From positions 1-5,083 of the forward strand of contig PWWF01000366.1 of NCBI GenBank assembly GCA_003561595.1: DNA of 5,083 bases, given 5' to 3'. The stretch is from Paracoccaceae bacterium. GTDB taxonomy: Bacteria; Pseudomonadota; Alphaproteobacteria; Rhodobacterales; Rhodobacteraceae. Shown here in pieces: positions 1 to 5,083 of this stretch. Below the pieces are notes generated by a model that saw only the letters and a program-made list of their open reading frames with translations, did not search any database and was not told where the DNA came from. Numbering within the stretch: the stretch's first letter is position 1; every line of letters begins with the position of its first letter. The position numbers were made by a program, and so were the translations under genes.

Positions 1-9
1 AAGAACCCC

Positions 10-135
10 TCAGCCCTGACGGGCCTTGAACTTCTTCTGCGTCTTGTTGATGACGTAAACCCGGCCCTTGCGGCGCACGATCTGGCAATCGCGGTGACGC
101 TGCTTGAGCGACCGGAGCGAATTTCTGACCTTCAT
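10..135 (-). CDS. rpmJ: 50S ribosomal protein L36, zinc-ligand-free form
   Basis: Encodes a 41-residue, very basic protein starting [11 protein letters not shown] and ending KKFKARQG, which is the L36 pattern: a small protein of the large ribosomal subunit. The ATG is at 133-135 on the minus strand and the TGA at 10-12. An AGGAG Shine-Dalgarno sequence (143-147) lies 7 bases upstream, which fixes the start. The zinc-binding form of L36 carries a C-x2-C...C...H cluster. Here only one cysteine remains (C17, in RDCQIV), so this is the C-minus form, about 41 residues long, that is standard in alphaproteobacteria. It lies 66 bases downstream of tRNA-Val on the same strand and may be read from the tRNA promoter, as no clear promoter of its own is visible in the gap. 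Only 9 bases remain downstream in the window, so its terminator cannot be judged. Confidence 0.96.
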   Translation of the reverse strand: MKVRNSLRSLKQRHRDCQIVRRKGRVYVINKTQKKFKARQG

Positions 136-153
136 CGGTCTTCTCCTGTTCGC

Positions 154-195
154 GGCGCAGGTGCGCCTTTGCTGGTGACCCTGTCATGCGACAGG
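154..195 (-). other. Two tandem hairpins in the tRNA-Val / rpmJ spacer
   Basis: Reading the minus strand away from the tRNA, the spacer first forms a perfect 6-bp stem with a 4-base loop (CCTGTC-GCAT-GACAGG, 195-180). A GC-rich stem follows (GGCGC-ACCT-GCGCC, 167-154). Neither is followed by a run of U on the transcribed strand, so they do not look like intrinsic terminators. They could be processing or stabilising structures that separate the mature tRNA from the rpmJ messenger. The pairing is seen directly; the role is inference. Confidence 0.45.
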
Positions 196-201
196 CTTGG
201 A

Positions 202-276
<75 letters not shown>

Positions 277-293
277 TGACCTGACCGTGACCA

Positions 294-314
294 CGTCCCA
301 AACGAAAAGGGACG
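294..314 (-). other. Hairpin in the 5' leader of the tRNA-Val transcript
   Basis: CGTCCC (294-299) and GGGACG (309-314) form a perfect 6-bp stem around a 9-base A-rich (plus strand) / T-rich (minus strand) loop. A transcript from the proposed tRNA promoter would start near 336 and carry this hairpin about 17 bases before the mature tRNA 5' end, where it could guide leader processing. No U tract follows on either strand, so it is not a good terminator. Confidence 0.35.
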
Positions 315-342
315 CGGGCCACGACCGCGTCATTCCGGGTGG

Positions 343-371
343 TCTATAAATAGACTCGACGTCATGTTCAA
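343..371 (-). promoter_or_regulatory. Probable sigma-70 promoter for tRNA-Val (and perhaps rpmJ)
   Basis: On the minus strand TTGAAC (371-366, five of six bases of TTGACA by position excluding the final CA order; four strict matches) is followed after exactly 17 bases by TATAGA (348-343, four strict matches to TATAAT). A start would fall near position 336, giving a leader of about 60 bases before the tRNA. The spacing is ideal and the location is as expected for a stable-RNA gene. Start-site data would settle it. Confidence 0.6.
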
Positions 372-377
372 GAGCTT

Positions 378-405
378 TTGCAATCTGTTGCGGCTGCGCT
401 ATTGT
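378..405 (+). promoter_or_regulatory. Possible promoter of the amidohydrolase gene
   Basis: TTGCAA (378-383) and TATTGT (400-405) are separated by 16 bases, and each matches the sigma-70 consensus at four of six positions. A start near 412 would leave a 14-base leader that contains the AGGA ribosome-binding sequence. It is a modest match. If correct, it excludes the upstream in-frame TTG at 378 as a start codon, because that triplet would lie in the -35 box. Confidence 0.3.
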
Positions 406-417
406 TGTTGAAAAGAC

Positions 418-421
418 AGGA
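418..421 (+). promoter_or_regulatory. Ribosome-binding site that decides the amidohydrolase start
   Basis: AGGA sits 4 bases before the ATG at 426. No comparable purine-rich sequence precedes the in-frame TTG at 378, so the ATG is the preferred start. Confidence 0.5.
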
Positions 422-425
422 CAAG

Positions 426-1289
426 ATGCGCGCCTTTGATTTCCTTCCGCCTGAACATCCCGGCAGTGCCGTGATCTTCGCCTCGCCCCATAGCGGGCGC
501 GATTATCCCGGCGCGTTTCTGGCCGAATCAGTGCTGGACAAACGCAGCCTGCGCTCGTCCGAGGATGCCTTTGTCGATCTGTTCCTGCAAACCGCGCCGC
601 AGGCGGGCGCGCCTGTTCTGTCGGCGCGCATCCCCCGCGCCTATGTGGATTTCAACCGCGCCGCGTCGGAACTTGACCCTGCGCTGATCACGGGTGTGTC
701 GGCGCGCGGGCTGAACCCGCGCATCAGTTCCGGGCTGGGCGTGATCCCGCGGGTCGTGGCCGGGGGCCGCGCCATCTATCGCGGCAAGATCACGCTGGCA
801 GAGGCACGCCACCGCCTGCACCGCTACTGGCACCCCTATCACGACAAACTGACCGAATTGATGGAGGCACAGCGCCAGCAATTTGGCCGGGCGATCCTGT
901 TCGACATGCATTCCATGCCCCGCGACGCCGTCAGCATGAGCGGCCAGCACACCACCCTGCGCCCCGATATCGTTCTTGGCGACCGCTTCGGCGCCGCCGC
1001 ACGGTCGGACCTGACCGACACGGTCGCGCGCATCTTCTCCGATGCCGGGCTGCGCGTCGCGCGCAATTCACCCTTTGCCGGGGCCTATATCACGCAGCGC
1101 TACGGCATGCCCTCGATCGGGCAGCACGCCATCCAGATAGAGATTGATCGCAGCCTGTATATGGACGAAGCGCGGATCGAACCCCGCGCCGATTTCGCAC
1201 AGTTTCAGTCGCTGATGGCCAATATCATCGCCGAGCTTGTGCAAATCGGGGCCCCGCGCCCCGGCGCGCTGCCGCTGGCTGCCGAATAA
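426..1289 (+). CDS. N-formylglutamate amidohydrolase family protein
   Basis: A 287-residue predicted cytoplasmic, metal-dependent amidohydrolase of the N-formylglutamate amidohydrolase family (HutG-like), which splits N-formylglutamate to formate and glutamate at the end of one histidine-degradation route. Residue numbers count from the ATG at 426. Family signatures run in order: SPHSGRDYP at 20-28 (H22, likely metal ligand), SSEDAFVD at 44-51, VDFNRAASELDP at 74-85, GLGVIPRVV at 103-111, the DMHSMP segment at 160-165 (D160, H162), DIVLGDRFG at 181-189, and GQHAIQIEIDRSLYMDE at 232-248 with E239. Length is normal and all motifs are intact. The reading frame is open back to a TTG at 378, but the ATG has a ribosome-binding sequence and begins the conserved fold. 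No hut genes lie nearby, and orphan copies of this family are common, so the true substrate may be another N-formyl or N-acyl amino acid. The gene is divergent from tRNA-Val. The antiporter starts 80 bases downstream on the same strand. Confidence 0.9.
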   Translation: MRAFDFLPPEHPGSAVIFASPHSGRDYPGAFLAESVLDKRSLRSSEDAFVDLFLQTAPQAGAPVLSARIPRAYVDFNRAASELDPALITGVSARGLNPRISSGLGVIPRVVAGGRAIYRGKITLAEARHRLHRYWHPYHDKLTELMEAQRQQFGRAILFDMHSMPRDAVSMSGQHTTLRPDIVLGDRFGAAARSDLTDTVARIFSDAGLRVARNSPFAGAYITQRYGMPSIGQHAIQIEIDRSLYMDEARIEPRADFAQFQSLMANIIAELVQIGAPRPGALPLAAE

Positions 1290-1315
1290 AGGCGCGCAAC
1301 CGCACACAGACGCGC

Positions 1316-1337
1316 GAATTCCTTGGCCAAGGCATTC
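1316..1337. promoter_or_regulatory. 22-base dyad between the amidohydrolase and antiporter genes
   Basis: The core CCTTGGCCAAGG (1321-1332) is a perfect 12-base palindrome. With its flanks, GAATT and CATTC, it extends to 22 bases with a single mismatch per half. As RNA it can form a mostly paired 9-bp stem with a GGCC loop, followed by ATTTTGTTG, so it might act as a weak terminator of the upstream gene. As DNA it could be an operator, 32 bases before the antiporter ATG. The symmetry is seen directly; the role is unresolved. Confidence 0.4.
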
Positions 1338-1369
1338 ATTTTGTTGCAATGACTGCCTAAGATAGCGGC

Positions 1370-3895
1370 ATGGACATCATTGCCCTCGCCGGCGCGCTGG
1401 CGCTCCTCTTTATCGTGATCGGGATTTGCGAGCCGCTGTCAGAGCGGCTGCGCCTGCCATTCACGGTGATTCTGGCAATTGTCGGCGCGATCATCGGGAT
1501 CAGCGCGCTTTATGTCCTGTCCACCGATCTGGGCGACCGTCTGAACCCGGTCACGCGGCGACTGCTGGAACTGCCGATCCGGTCGAACGTGTTTCTGTAT
1601 ATCCTGCTGCCGACGCTGCTGTTTCAGGTCGCGCTGATGGTCAATGCCCGGCGCATGCTGGATGACTGGGTGCCGATCCTTGTCATGGCCGTGGGCGCGG
1701 TCGTGGTCGCCACTGCGATCATCGGCTATGCGCTCACGCCTTTCACCTCGCTGTCACTCGCGGCCTGCCTGCTGATCGGGGCAATCGTCTCGACCACGGA
1801 CCCGTCGGCCGTGGTCAGCATCTTCCGCAACATTGCCGCGCCCCAGCGCCTGACCCGGATTGTCGAGGGCGAATCGCTGCTCAATGACGCCGCCGCCATC
1901 GCGCTGTTCGGCTTTTTCCTGACCTTCGTGCAACTCGGCGTGCCGAACCCGACCCTGCAAGAGGCCATCGTCACCTTTCCCTGGCTGGTGCTGGGCGGGA
2001 TCGGGCTGGGCTGGGTGCTGGCGCGCATCGCCACGGCGCTGATGGCGGTCATGCCCACCTTTCCGCGCGCGCAGGTCTCGGTCAGCGTGGCGCTGCCCTT
2101 TCTGACCTATATCATCGCCGAGCAGGTTCTCCAGACCTCGGGCGTGATTGCCGTGGTGGTTGCGGGCCTGTCGCTGAACCTCATGGGCCCCGGACGGCTT
2201 ACCCCCACAGGCTGGAACTATCTGCGCGAGGTCTGGGAAGTGCTCGCCTATTGGGCCGGCGCGCTGATCTTCATCCTGGCCGCCCTGCTGATCCCGCGCC
2301 TGATGGGCGATCTGCGCCCCAGCGATATCTACCTGATCGGCGTCATCGTCATCGCGGCCTTTGTCGCGCGCGCGGTCATCCTGTGGGGGATGCTGCCGCT
2401 TCTGGCGCGGCTGCGCCTGTCCCCGGCGGTCGGGCCGACCTATCGCACCGCGATCCTGTGGGGCGGCCTGCGCGGCGCGGTCACACTGGCCCTTGCGCTG
2501 GCGGTGACCGAAAGCGCGCTGGTCCCGCCCGCCGTCAAGCGCGAGGTCGGTATCCTCGCCACCGGCTTCACGCTTTTCACGCTGCTGGTGCAGGGCACGA
2601 CGCTGCGGCTGGTGATCGCACGGCTGGGGCTGAACCGGCTGCCCCGGCTGGATCAGGCGCTGTCGCATCAGGTGATTGCCGTGGCGCTTCAGAATGTGCG
2701 CGAGGACATCGCCGAGACTGTGCGCGACTACCAACTGCCCAAGGAAATCATCCGCTCCGAGGCCAAGCGCTACGCCCAGCGCCTGGATGAGGCTGTCGAG
2801 GTTGCCGAAGCCGCCGAGGAAATCCCCGACCGCGACCGCATCACTCTGGGGCTGGTGGCGCTGGCCGCGCGCGAACGCGACCTGATCATCGAGTATTTCC
2901 AGCAGCAGATCTTTTCCGTGCGGCTGGTCGACCGGATGCTGTCGGATGTGGACCGCCTGATCGAACAGACACGCGGCGGCGGGCGCAACGAATACCGCGC
3001 CGCCGCGCGCCGCGCCCTGGGCTATGGTAACTGGTATCGGCTGGCCGTCTGGCTGCACAGCCGCCTGCGCTGGTCCGGCCCGCTGGAACAGATGACCGCC
3101 GAGCGGTTCGAGCTGTTGCTGAACAAGCGCCTGATCCTGCGCGAATTGCACAGCTTCATCGACAGCAAGATCCGCCGCATCCATGGCCGCCGCGTCGCCG
3201 ATCTGCTGCATGAGCTGCTACGCCGCCGCGAAGAAGAAACCGACAGCGCCATCGAGGGGCTGCGCCTGCAATATCCCGGCTATGCCGAAGAGATGGAGCG
3301 CCGCTTCATCCGCCGCACCTCGCTGCGGCTGGAAGAACGCGAGTATGAAACGCTGTTCGATGACGGGCTGATCAGCCGCGAGCTTCACGCCACGCTGCGC
3401 AACCGCCTGAACGCCCGCCGCGCGAGGGTCGAGGCCCGCCCCAAGCTGGATTTCGCGCTGCAACGCGACGCCTTCGTGCGCGCCTTCCCGCTGTTCGAGG
3501 GGATGGATGACAACCAGCGCCGCCAGCTTGCCCGCGCCCTGCGCACCTTGCATGTCGACCCCGGAACCATCCTCATGCGCAAGGGCGAGGTCGCGCAACA
3601 GGTCTATTTCATCGCCTCGGGCGCCGTCGAGATGGAGCGCAAGGGCCAGAAACTGCGGCTGGGCAGCGGCGAGTTCTTCGGCCATATCGGCATGCTGACC
3701 CGCCAGCCCCGCCGCGCCATGATCAGCGCGATCACGCATTGCACGCTGCTCACACTGGATGAAACCCGCTTCAAGCGGCTTCTGGCGCGCAACCGGTCCC
3801 TGCGCGACGCCGTGCGCCACAGCGCCGAACAACGCGGCGTGCATCTCGATGACGGCGCCTTTGCCGCGCCGCCCCGGCGCTTCGCATGGCGCTGA
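1370..3895 (+). CDS. CPA1-type cation:proton antiporter with C-terminal cNMP-binding-like domain
   Basis: An 841-residue inner-membrane Na+(K+)/H+ antiporter of the NhaP/NHE (CPA1) family, expected to exchange cations for protons in pH and salt homeostasis. Residues 1-420 are a run of about 12-13 hydrophobic segments with family motifs: STTDPSAV at 141-148, ESLLNDAAAIALF at 168-180 with the ion-site pair N172-D173, and ILWGGLRGAVTLALALA at 362-378 with R368. Residues 430-695 are charged and helical, and contain three related segments. Residues 700-805 match a cyclic-nucleotide-binding-like beta roll, with LFEGMDDNQ at 708-716, VYFIASGAVEM at 745-755 and the phosphate-binding cassette GEFFGHIGML...RRA at 767-783. 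The cassette has His772 where Glu is usual. This architecture resembles plant SOS1 and sperm SLC9C1 exchangers. The ATG at 1370 is the first possible ATG: an in-frame TAA lies at 1358. No clear Shine-Dalgarno sequence precedes it, so initiation may be leaderless or weak. The stop is 3 bases from the stop of the convergent regulator gene. Transported ion and ligand cannot be told from sequence. Confidence 0.93.
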   Translation: MDIIALAGALALLFIVIGICEPLSERLRLPFTVILAIVGAIIGISALYVLSTDLGDRLNPVTRRLLELPIRSNVFLYILLPTLLFQVALMVNARRMLDDWVPILVMAVGAVVVATAIIGYALTPFTSLSLAACLLIGAIVSTTDPSAVVSIFRNIAAPQRLTRIVEGESLLNDAAAIALFGFFLTFVQLGVPNPTLQEAIVTFPWLVLGGIGLGWVLARIATALMAVMPTFPRAQVSVSVALPFLTYIIAEQVLQTSGVIAVVVAGLSLNLMGPGRLTPTGWNYLREVWEVLAYWAGALIFILAALLIPRLMGDLRPSDIYLIGVIVIAAFVARAVILWGMLPLLARLRLSPAVGPTYRTAILWGGLRGAVTLALALAVTESALVPPAVKREVGILATGFTLFTLLVQGTTLRLVIARLGLNRLPRLDQALSHQVIAVALQNVREDIAETVRDYQLPKEIIRSEAKRYAQRLDEAVEVAEAAEEIPDRDRITLGLVALAARERDLIIEYFQQQIFSVRLVDRMLSDVDRLIEQTRGGGRNEYRAAARRALGYGNWYRLAVWLHSRLRWSGPLEQMTAERFELLLNKRLILRELHSFIDSKIRRIHGRRVADLLHELLRRREEETDSAIEGLRLQYPGYAEEMERRFIRRTSLRLEEREYETLFDDGLISRELHATLRNRLNARRARVEARPKLDFALQRDAFVRAFPLFEGMDDNQRRQLARALRTLHVDPGTILMRKGEVAQQVYFIASGAVEMERKGQKLRLGSGEFFGHIGMLTRQPRRAMISAITHCTLLTLDETRFKRLLARNRSLRDAVRHSAEQRGVHLDDGAFAAPPRRFAWR

Positions 3896-3898
3896 TCC

Positions 3899-4771
3899 TC
3901 AGGCAAATTCCGCGATCAGTGCCGCGCGCAAACGGCGCAGCCGCGCACTGTCATAAAGCGCACGATGCGCGACCAGCCAAAGCGGCACCGTGATCGGGCG
4001 CAGATCGGGCAGGATACGCTGCATCTCGGGAAAGCGCTGCGCGATATCATCCAGCATGATCGCCACCCCCAGCCCGCGCCGCGCCATTTCCCACACCGCC
4101 ACCGCGTTGTCAGAGGCCAGCATCGGCACGCCATCCCCCAGCGGCGTGCCATGCGCGCGCATGAAATGCAGAAACTCTGCCGGATCGCGCATCCCGATCA
4201 GTTCGGACACATCCAGATCCGACAGGCTGTTCGGCACGCCATGCGCCGCGATCCATTCAGGCGCGGCATAAAACCCCGCGCTCTGATCCGCCAGCCGGTC
4301 GCCCACCAGCCCGGGCGCATCCGGCGCACGATGACGCAGTGCCAGATCGGCTTCGCGCCGCTGCAGGTCGCTCAGCCGGTCCGTCGCCACCAGCGTCAGC
4401 CGCAATTCGGGCAGGCGCGCGCGCAACCGCACCATCAGGTCCGGCATGACATAGGCCGCGCAGCCCTCGGTCACCGACAGCGTGGCGCTGGTAGCCGCCG
4501 CCGCGCTTTGCCCGGCAGCAGCCAGCGCAAAGCCGCGCGCGGCCTCGGCCATGGCGGCCACATCAGTCAGCAGGGCCGCCCCGGCCTCGGTCAACACCAG
4601 TTTGCGCCCGACGCGCGCGAACAGCGCCACCTGCAACTGCCCTTCCAGCGCAGAAATCTGGCGCGACAGGGTCGGCTGCGTCAGCCGCAACTGCCGCGCC
4701 GCCGCCGACAGCGACCCCTGCGTCGCCGTGGCATGAAACGCGCGCAACAGGTTCCAGTCCAGATGATCCAT
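3899..4771 (-). CDS. LysR-type transcriptional regulator
   Basis: A 290-residue DNA-binding regulator of the LysR family. The N-terminal winged helix-turn-helix covers about residues 4-62, with the typical pattern SLSAAARQLRLTQPTLSRQI at 20-39 followed by SALEGQLQVALFAR and the wing near LVLTEAGAALL. The effector-binding domain runs from about residue 92 to the end, including GLGVAIML at 233-240. The frame is open upstream to 4948, and an in-frame ATG also lies at 4781-4783. MDHLDW at 4771 is chosen because LysR proteins begin a few residues before the first helix and because a good -10 box abuts the upstream ATG. No Shine-Dalgarno sequence is visible. The gene is divergent from the methyltransferase gene (87 bases between start codons), its most likely target besides itself. 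Ligand unknown. The 3' end almost touches the convergent antiporter gene, leaving no room for a terminator between them. Confidence 0.93.
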   Translation of the reverse strand: MDHLDWNLLRAFHATATQGSLSAAARQLRLTQPTLSRQISALEGQLQVALFARVGRKLVLTEAGAALLTDVAAMAEAARGFALAAAGQSAAAATSATLSVTEGCAAYVMPDLMVRLRARLPELRLTLVATDRLSDLQRREADLALRHRAPDAPGLVGDRLADQSAGFYAAPEWIAAHGVPNSLSDLDVSELIGMRDPAEFLHFMRAHGTPLGDGVPMLASDNAVAVWEMARRGLGVAIMLDDIAQRFPEMQRILPDLRPITVPLWLVAHRALYDSARLRRLRAALIAEFA

Positions 4772-4783
4772 GCACAAACGCAT

Positions 4784-4813
4784 ATCATATCGCGCAATTT
4801 CGGCAATTCTCAA
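4784..4813 (-). promoter_or_regulatory. Probable promoter of the LysR regulator gene
   Basis: On the minus strand TTGAGA (4813-4808, five of six consensus bases) and TATGAT (4789-4784, five of six) are 18 bases apart. Only 12 bases separate the -10 box from the chosen ATG at 4771, so the transcript would have a leader of about 5-6 bases or none. This fits the absence of a Shine-Dalgarno sequence and argues against the in-frame ATG at 4783, which would lie upstream of the start site. Confidence 0.55.
4794..4808. repeat. GCAATT direct repeat inside the regulator promoter
   Basis: GCAATT occurs at 4794-4799 and again at 4803-4808, separated by TCG (9-base period). It lies almost wholly in the spacer between the proposed -35 and -10 boxes of the LysR gene. 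Two copies of CGCATAT (4779-4785 and 4820-4826) flank it at 41-base spacing, and the second is part of the palindrome GCATATGC (4821-4828). These are candidate regulator-binding sites. A clear T-N11-A dyad with strong symmetry was not identified. Confidence 0.3.
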
Positions 4814-4858
4814 AACTGGCGCATATGCTAGATCAGGCGCACAGCCCCGGAGGACCCG

Positions 4859-5083
4859 ATGACCGAAATCAAGGATGCCCGCTTCTGGGATCGGATCGCG
4901 CCCCGATACGCACGCGACCGGATCAAGGACATGCACGGCTATGAGCATAGCCTGTCACGCCTCAGCGACCTGATTCAGGGCCGCGATGTGCTGGAGCTTG
5001 GCTGCGGCACGGGCCAGAGCGCGCTGCACCTCGCCCCGTCCGCGCGCCAGTATCTGGGCACGGATATCTCCGACGGCATGATC
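4859..5083 (+). CDS. Class I SAM-dependent methyltransferase (3' end outside window)
   Basis: The first 75 codons of a predicted cytoplasmic S-adenosylmethionine-dependent methyltransferase; the gene runs off the right edge. Motif I, VLELGCGTG at 44-52, is the glycine-rich SAM-binding loop, and YLGTDISDGMI at 65-75 holds the acidic residue (D69) after strand 2 that normally contacts the SAM ribose. The N-terminal segment FWDRIAPRYARD (9-20) is typical of small Methyltransf_11/25-like proteins. The ATG at 4859 has a GGAGGA ribosome-binding sequence (4849-4854) 4 bases upstream, which supports the start. A weak promoter candidate, TTCTCA (4807-4812) with TAGATC (4829-4834), overlaps the -35 region of the divergent LysR gene. 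The acceptor substrate cannot be deduced from this part. Regulation by the adjacent LysR protein is plausible from the arrangement. Confidence 0.9.
   Translation, partial: MTEIKDARFWDRIAPRYARDRIKDMHGYEHSLSRLSDLIQGRDVLELGCGTGQSALHLAPSARQYLGTDISDGMI

Noticed and set aside
154..170. GGCGC-AGGT-GCGCC followed by TTT on the plus strand, considered as a plus-strand terminator
   Set aside because: There is no plus-strand gene upstream in the window to terminate, and three T residues are too few for a convincing intrinsic terminator.
378..425. A 16-codon N-terminal extension of the amidohydrolase from a TTG codon
   Set aside because: The extension is not like the family's N-terminus. A ribosome-binding sequence supports the ATG at 426, and the TTG lies in a possible -35 box.
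1754..3211. A 485-codon open frame on the minus strand, antisense to the antiporter gene
   Set aside because: It is fully covered by the antiporter, whose motifs are clear. The translation is rich in Gln, His, Arg and Asp with no recognisable domain, as expected when a GC-rich gene is read in the opposite phase.
3218..3844. A 208-codon minus-strand frame opposite the antiporter's cytoplasmic tail
   Set aside because: It is a phase shadow of the coding strand, with an Ala/Gln/His-rich translation and no domain.
3965..4831. A 288-codon open frame on the plus strand, antisense to the LysR gene
   Set aside because: It is low-complexity Arg/Gln/His-rich sequence without motifs, opposite a well-supported regulator gene, and has no convincing ribosome-binding site.
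4772..4948. An N-terminal extension of the LysR protein by 59 residues
   Set aside because: It would cross the divergent promoter region and the first codons of the methyltransferase gene, and LysR proteins normally start just before the helix-turn-helix.

Overview
The window looks like a piece of an alphaproteobacterial chromosome, most probably from the order Rhodobacterales (Roseobacter/Rhodobacter/Paracoccus type). Three things suggest this. Coding sequence is GC-rich, with C or G at most third positions. The ribosomal protein L36 is the 41-residue form without zinc ligands that is usual in that class. The N-formylglutamate amidohydrolase and the short methyltransferase resemble members of those families as I remember them from that order. 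The assignment rests on recognition and composition, not on a search.

Layout from left to right. Positions 10-276 (minus strand) hold tRNA-Val(GAC) followed by rpmJ (L36). A strong-looking promoter lies upstream of the tRNA at 343-371, and two small hairpins but no U-tract terminator lie between the two genes, so they may share a transcript. A divergent gene at 426-1289 (plus) encodes an N-formylglutamate amidohydrolase family enzyme. After an 80-base gap with a near-perfect 22-base dyad comes the largest gene, 1370-3895 (plus). It encodes an 841-residue CPA1-type cation:proton antiporter with a long helical cytoplasmic region and a C-terminal cyclic-nucleotide-binding-like domain. Its stop lies 3 bases from the stop of a convergent LysR-type regulator gene (3899-4771, minus). 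An 87-base divergent intergenic region then leads to a class I SAM-dependent methyltransferase gene (from 4859, plus), which is cut off by the window end after 75 codons.

How the parts may relate. The tRNA and rpmJ are translation genes. The antiporter is probably a membrane ion/pH homeostasis protein, gated or modulated by its large cytoplasmic tail. The LysR regulator and the methyltransferase share a divergent promoter region, the classic arrangement of a LysR-type regulator and its target, but no ligand or substrate can be read from the sequence. Nothing in the window links the amidohydrolase to a histidine-degradation operon.

I found no mobile element, CRISPR array, phage gene or defence cassette, and no clear sign of horizontal transfer. 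The window is mostly ordinary chromosome. The points most worth a second look are in the antiporter: a His where the cNMP-binding cassette normally has its ribose-binding Glu, and three related helical segments in the tail.
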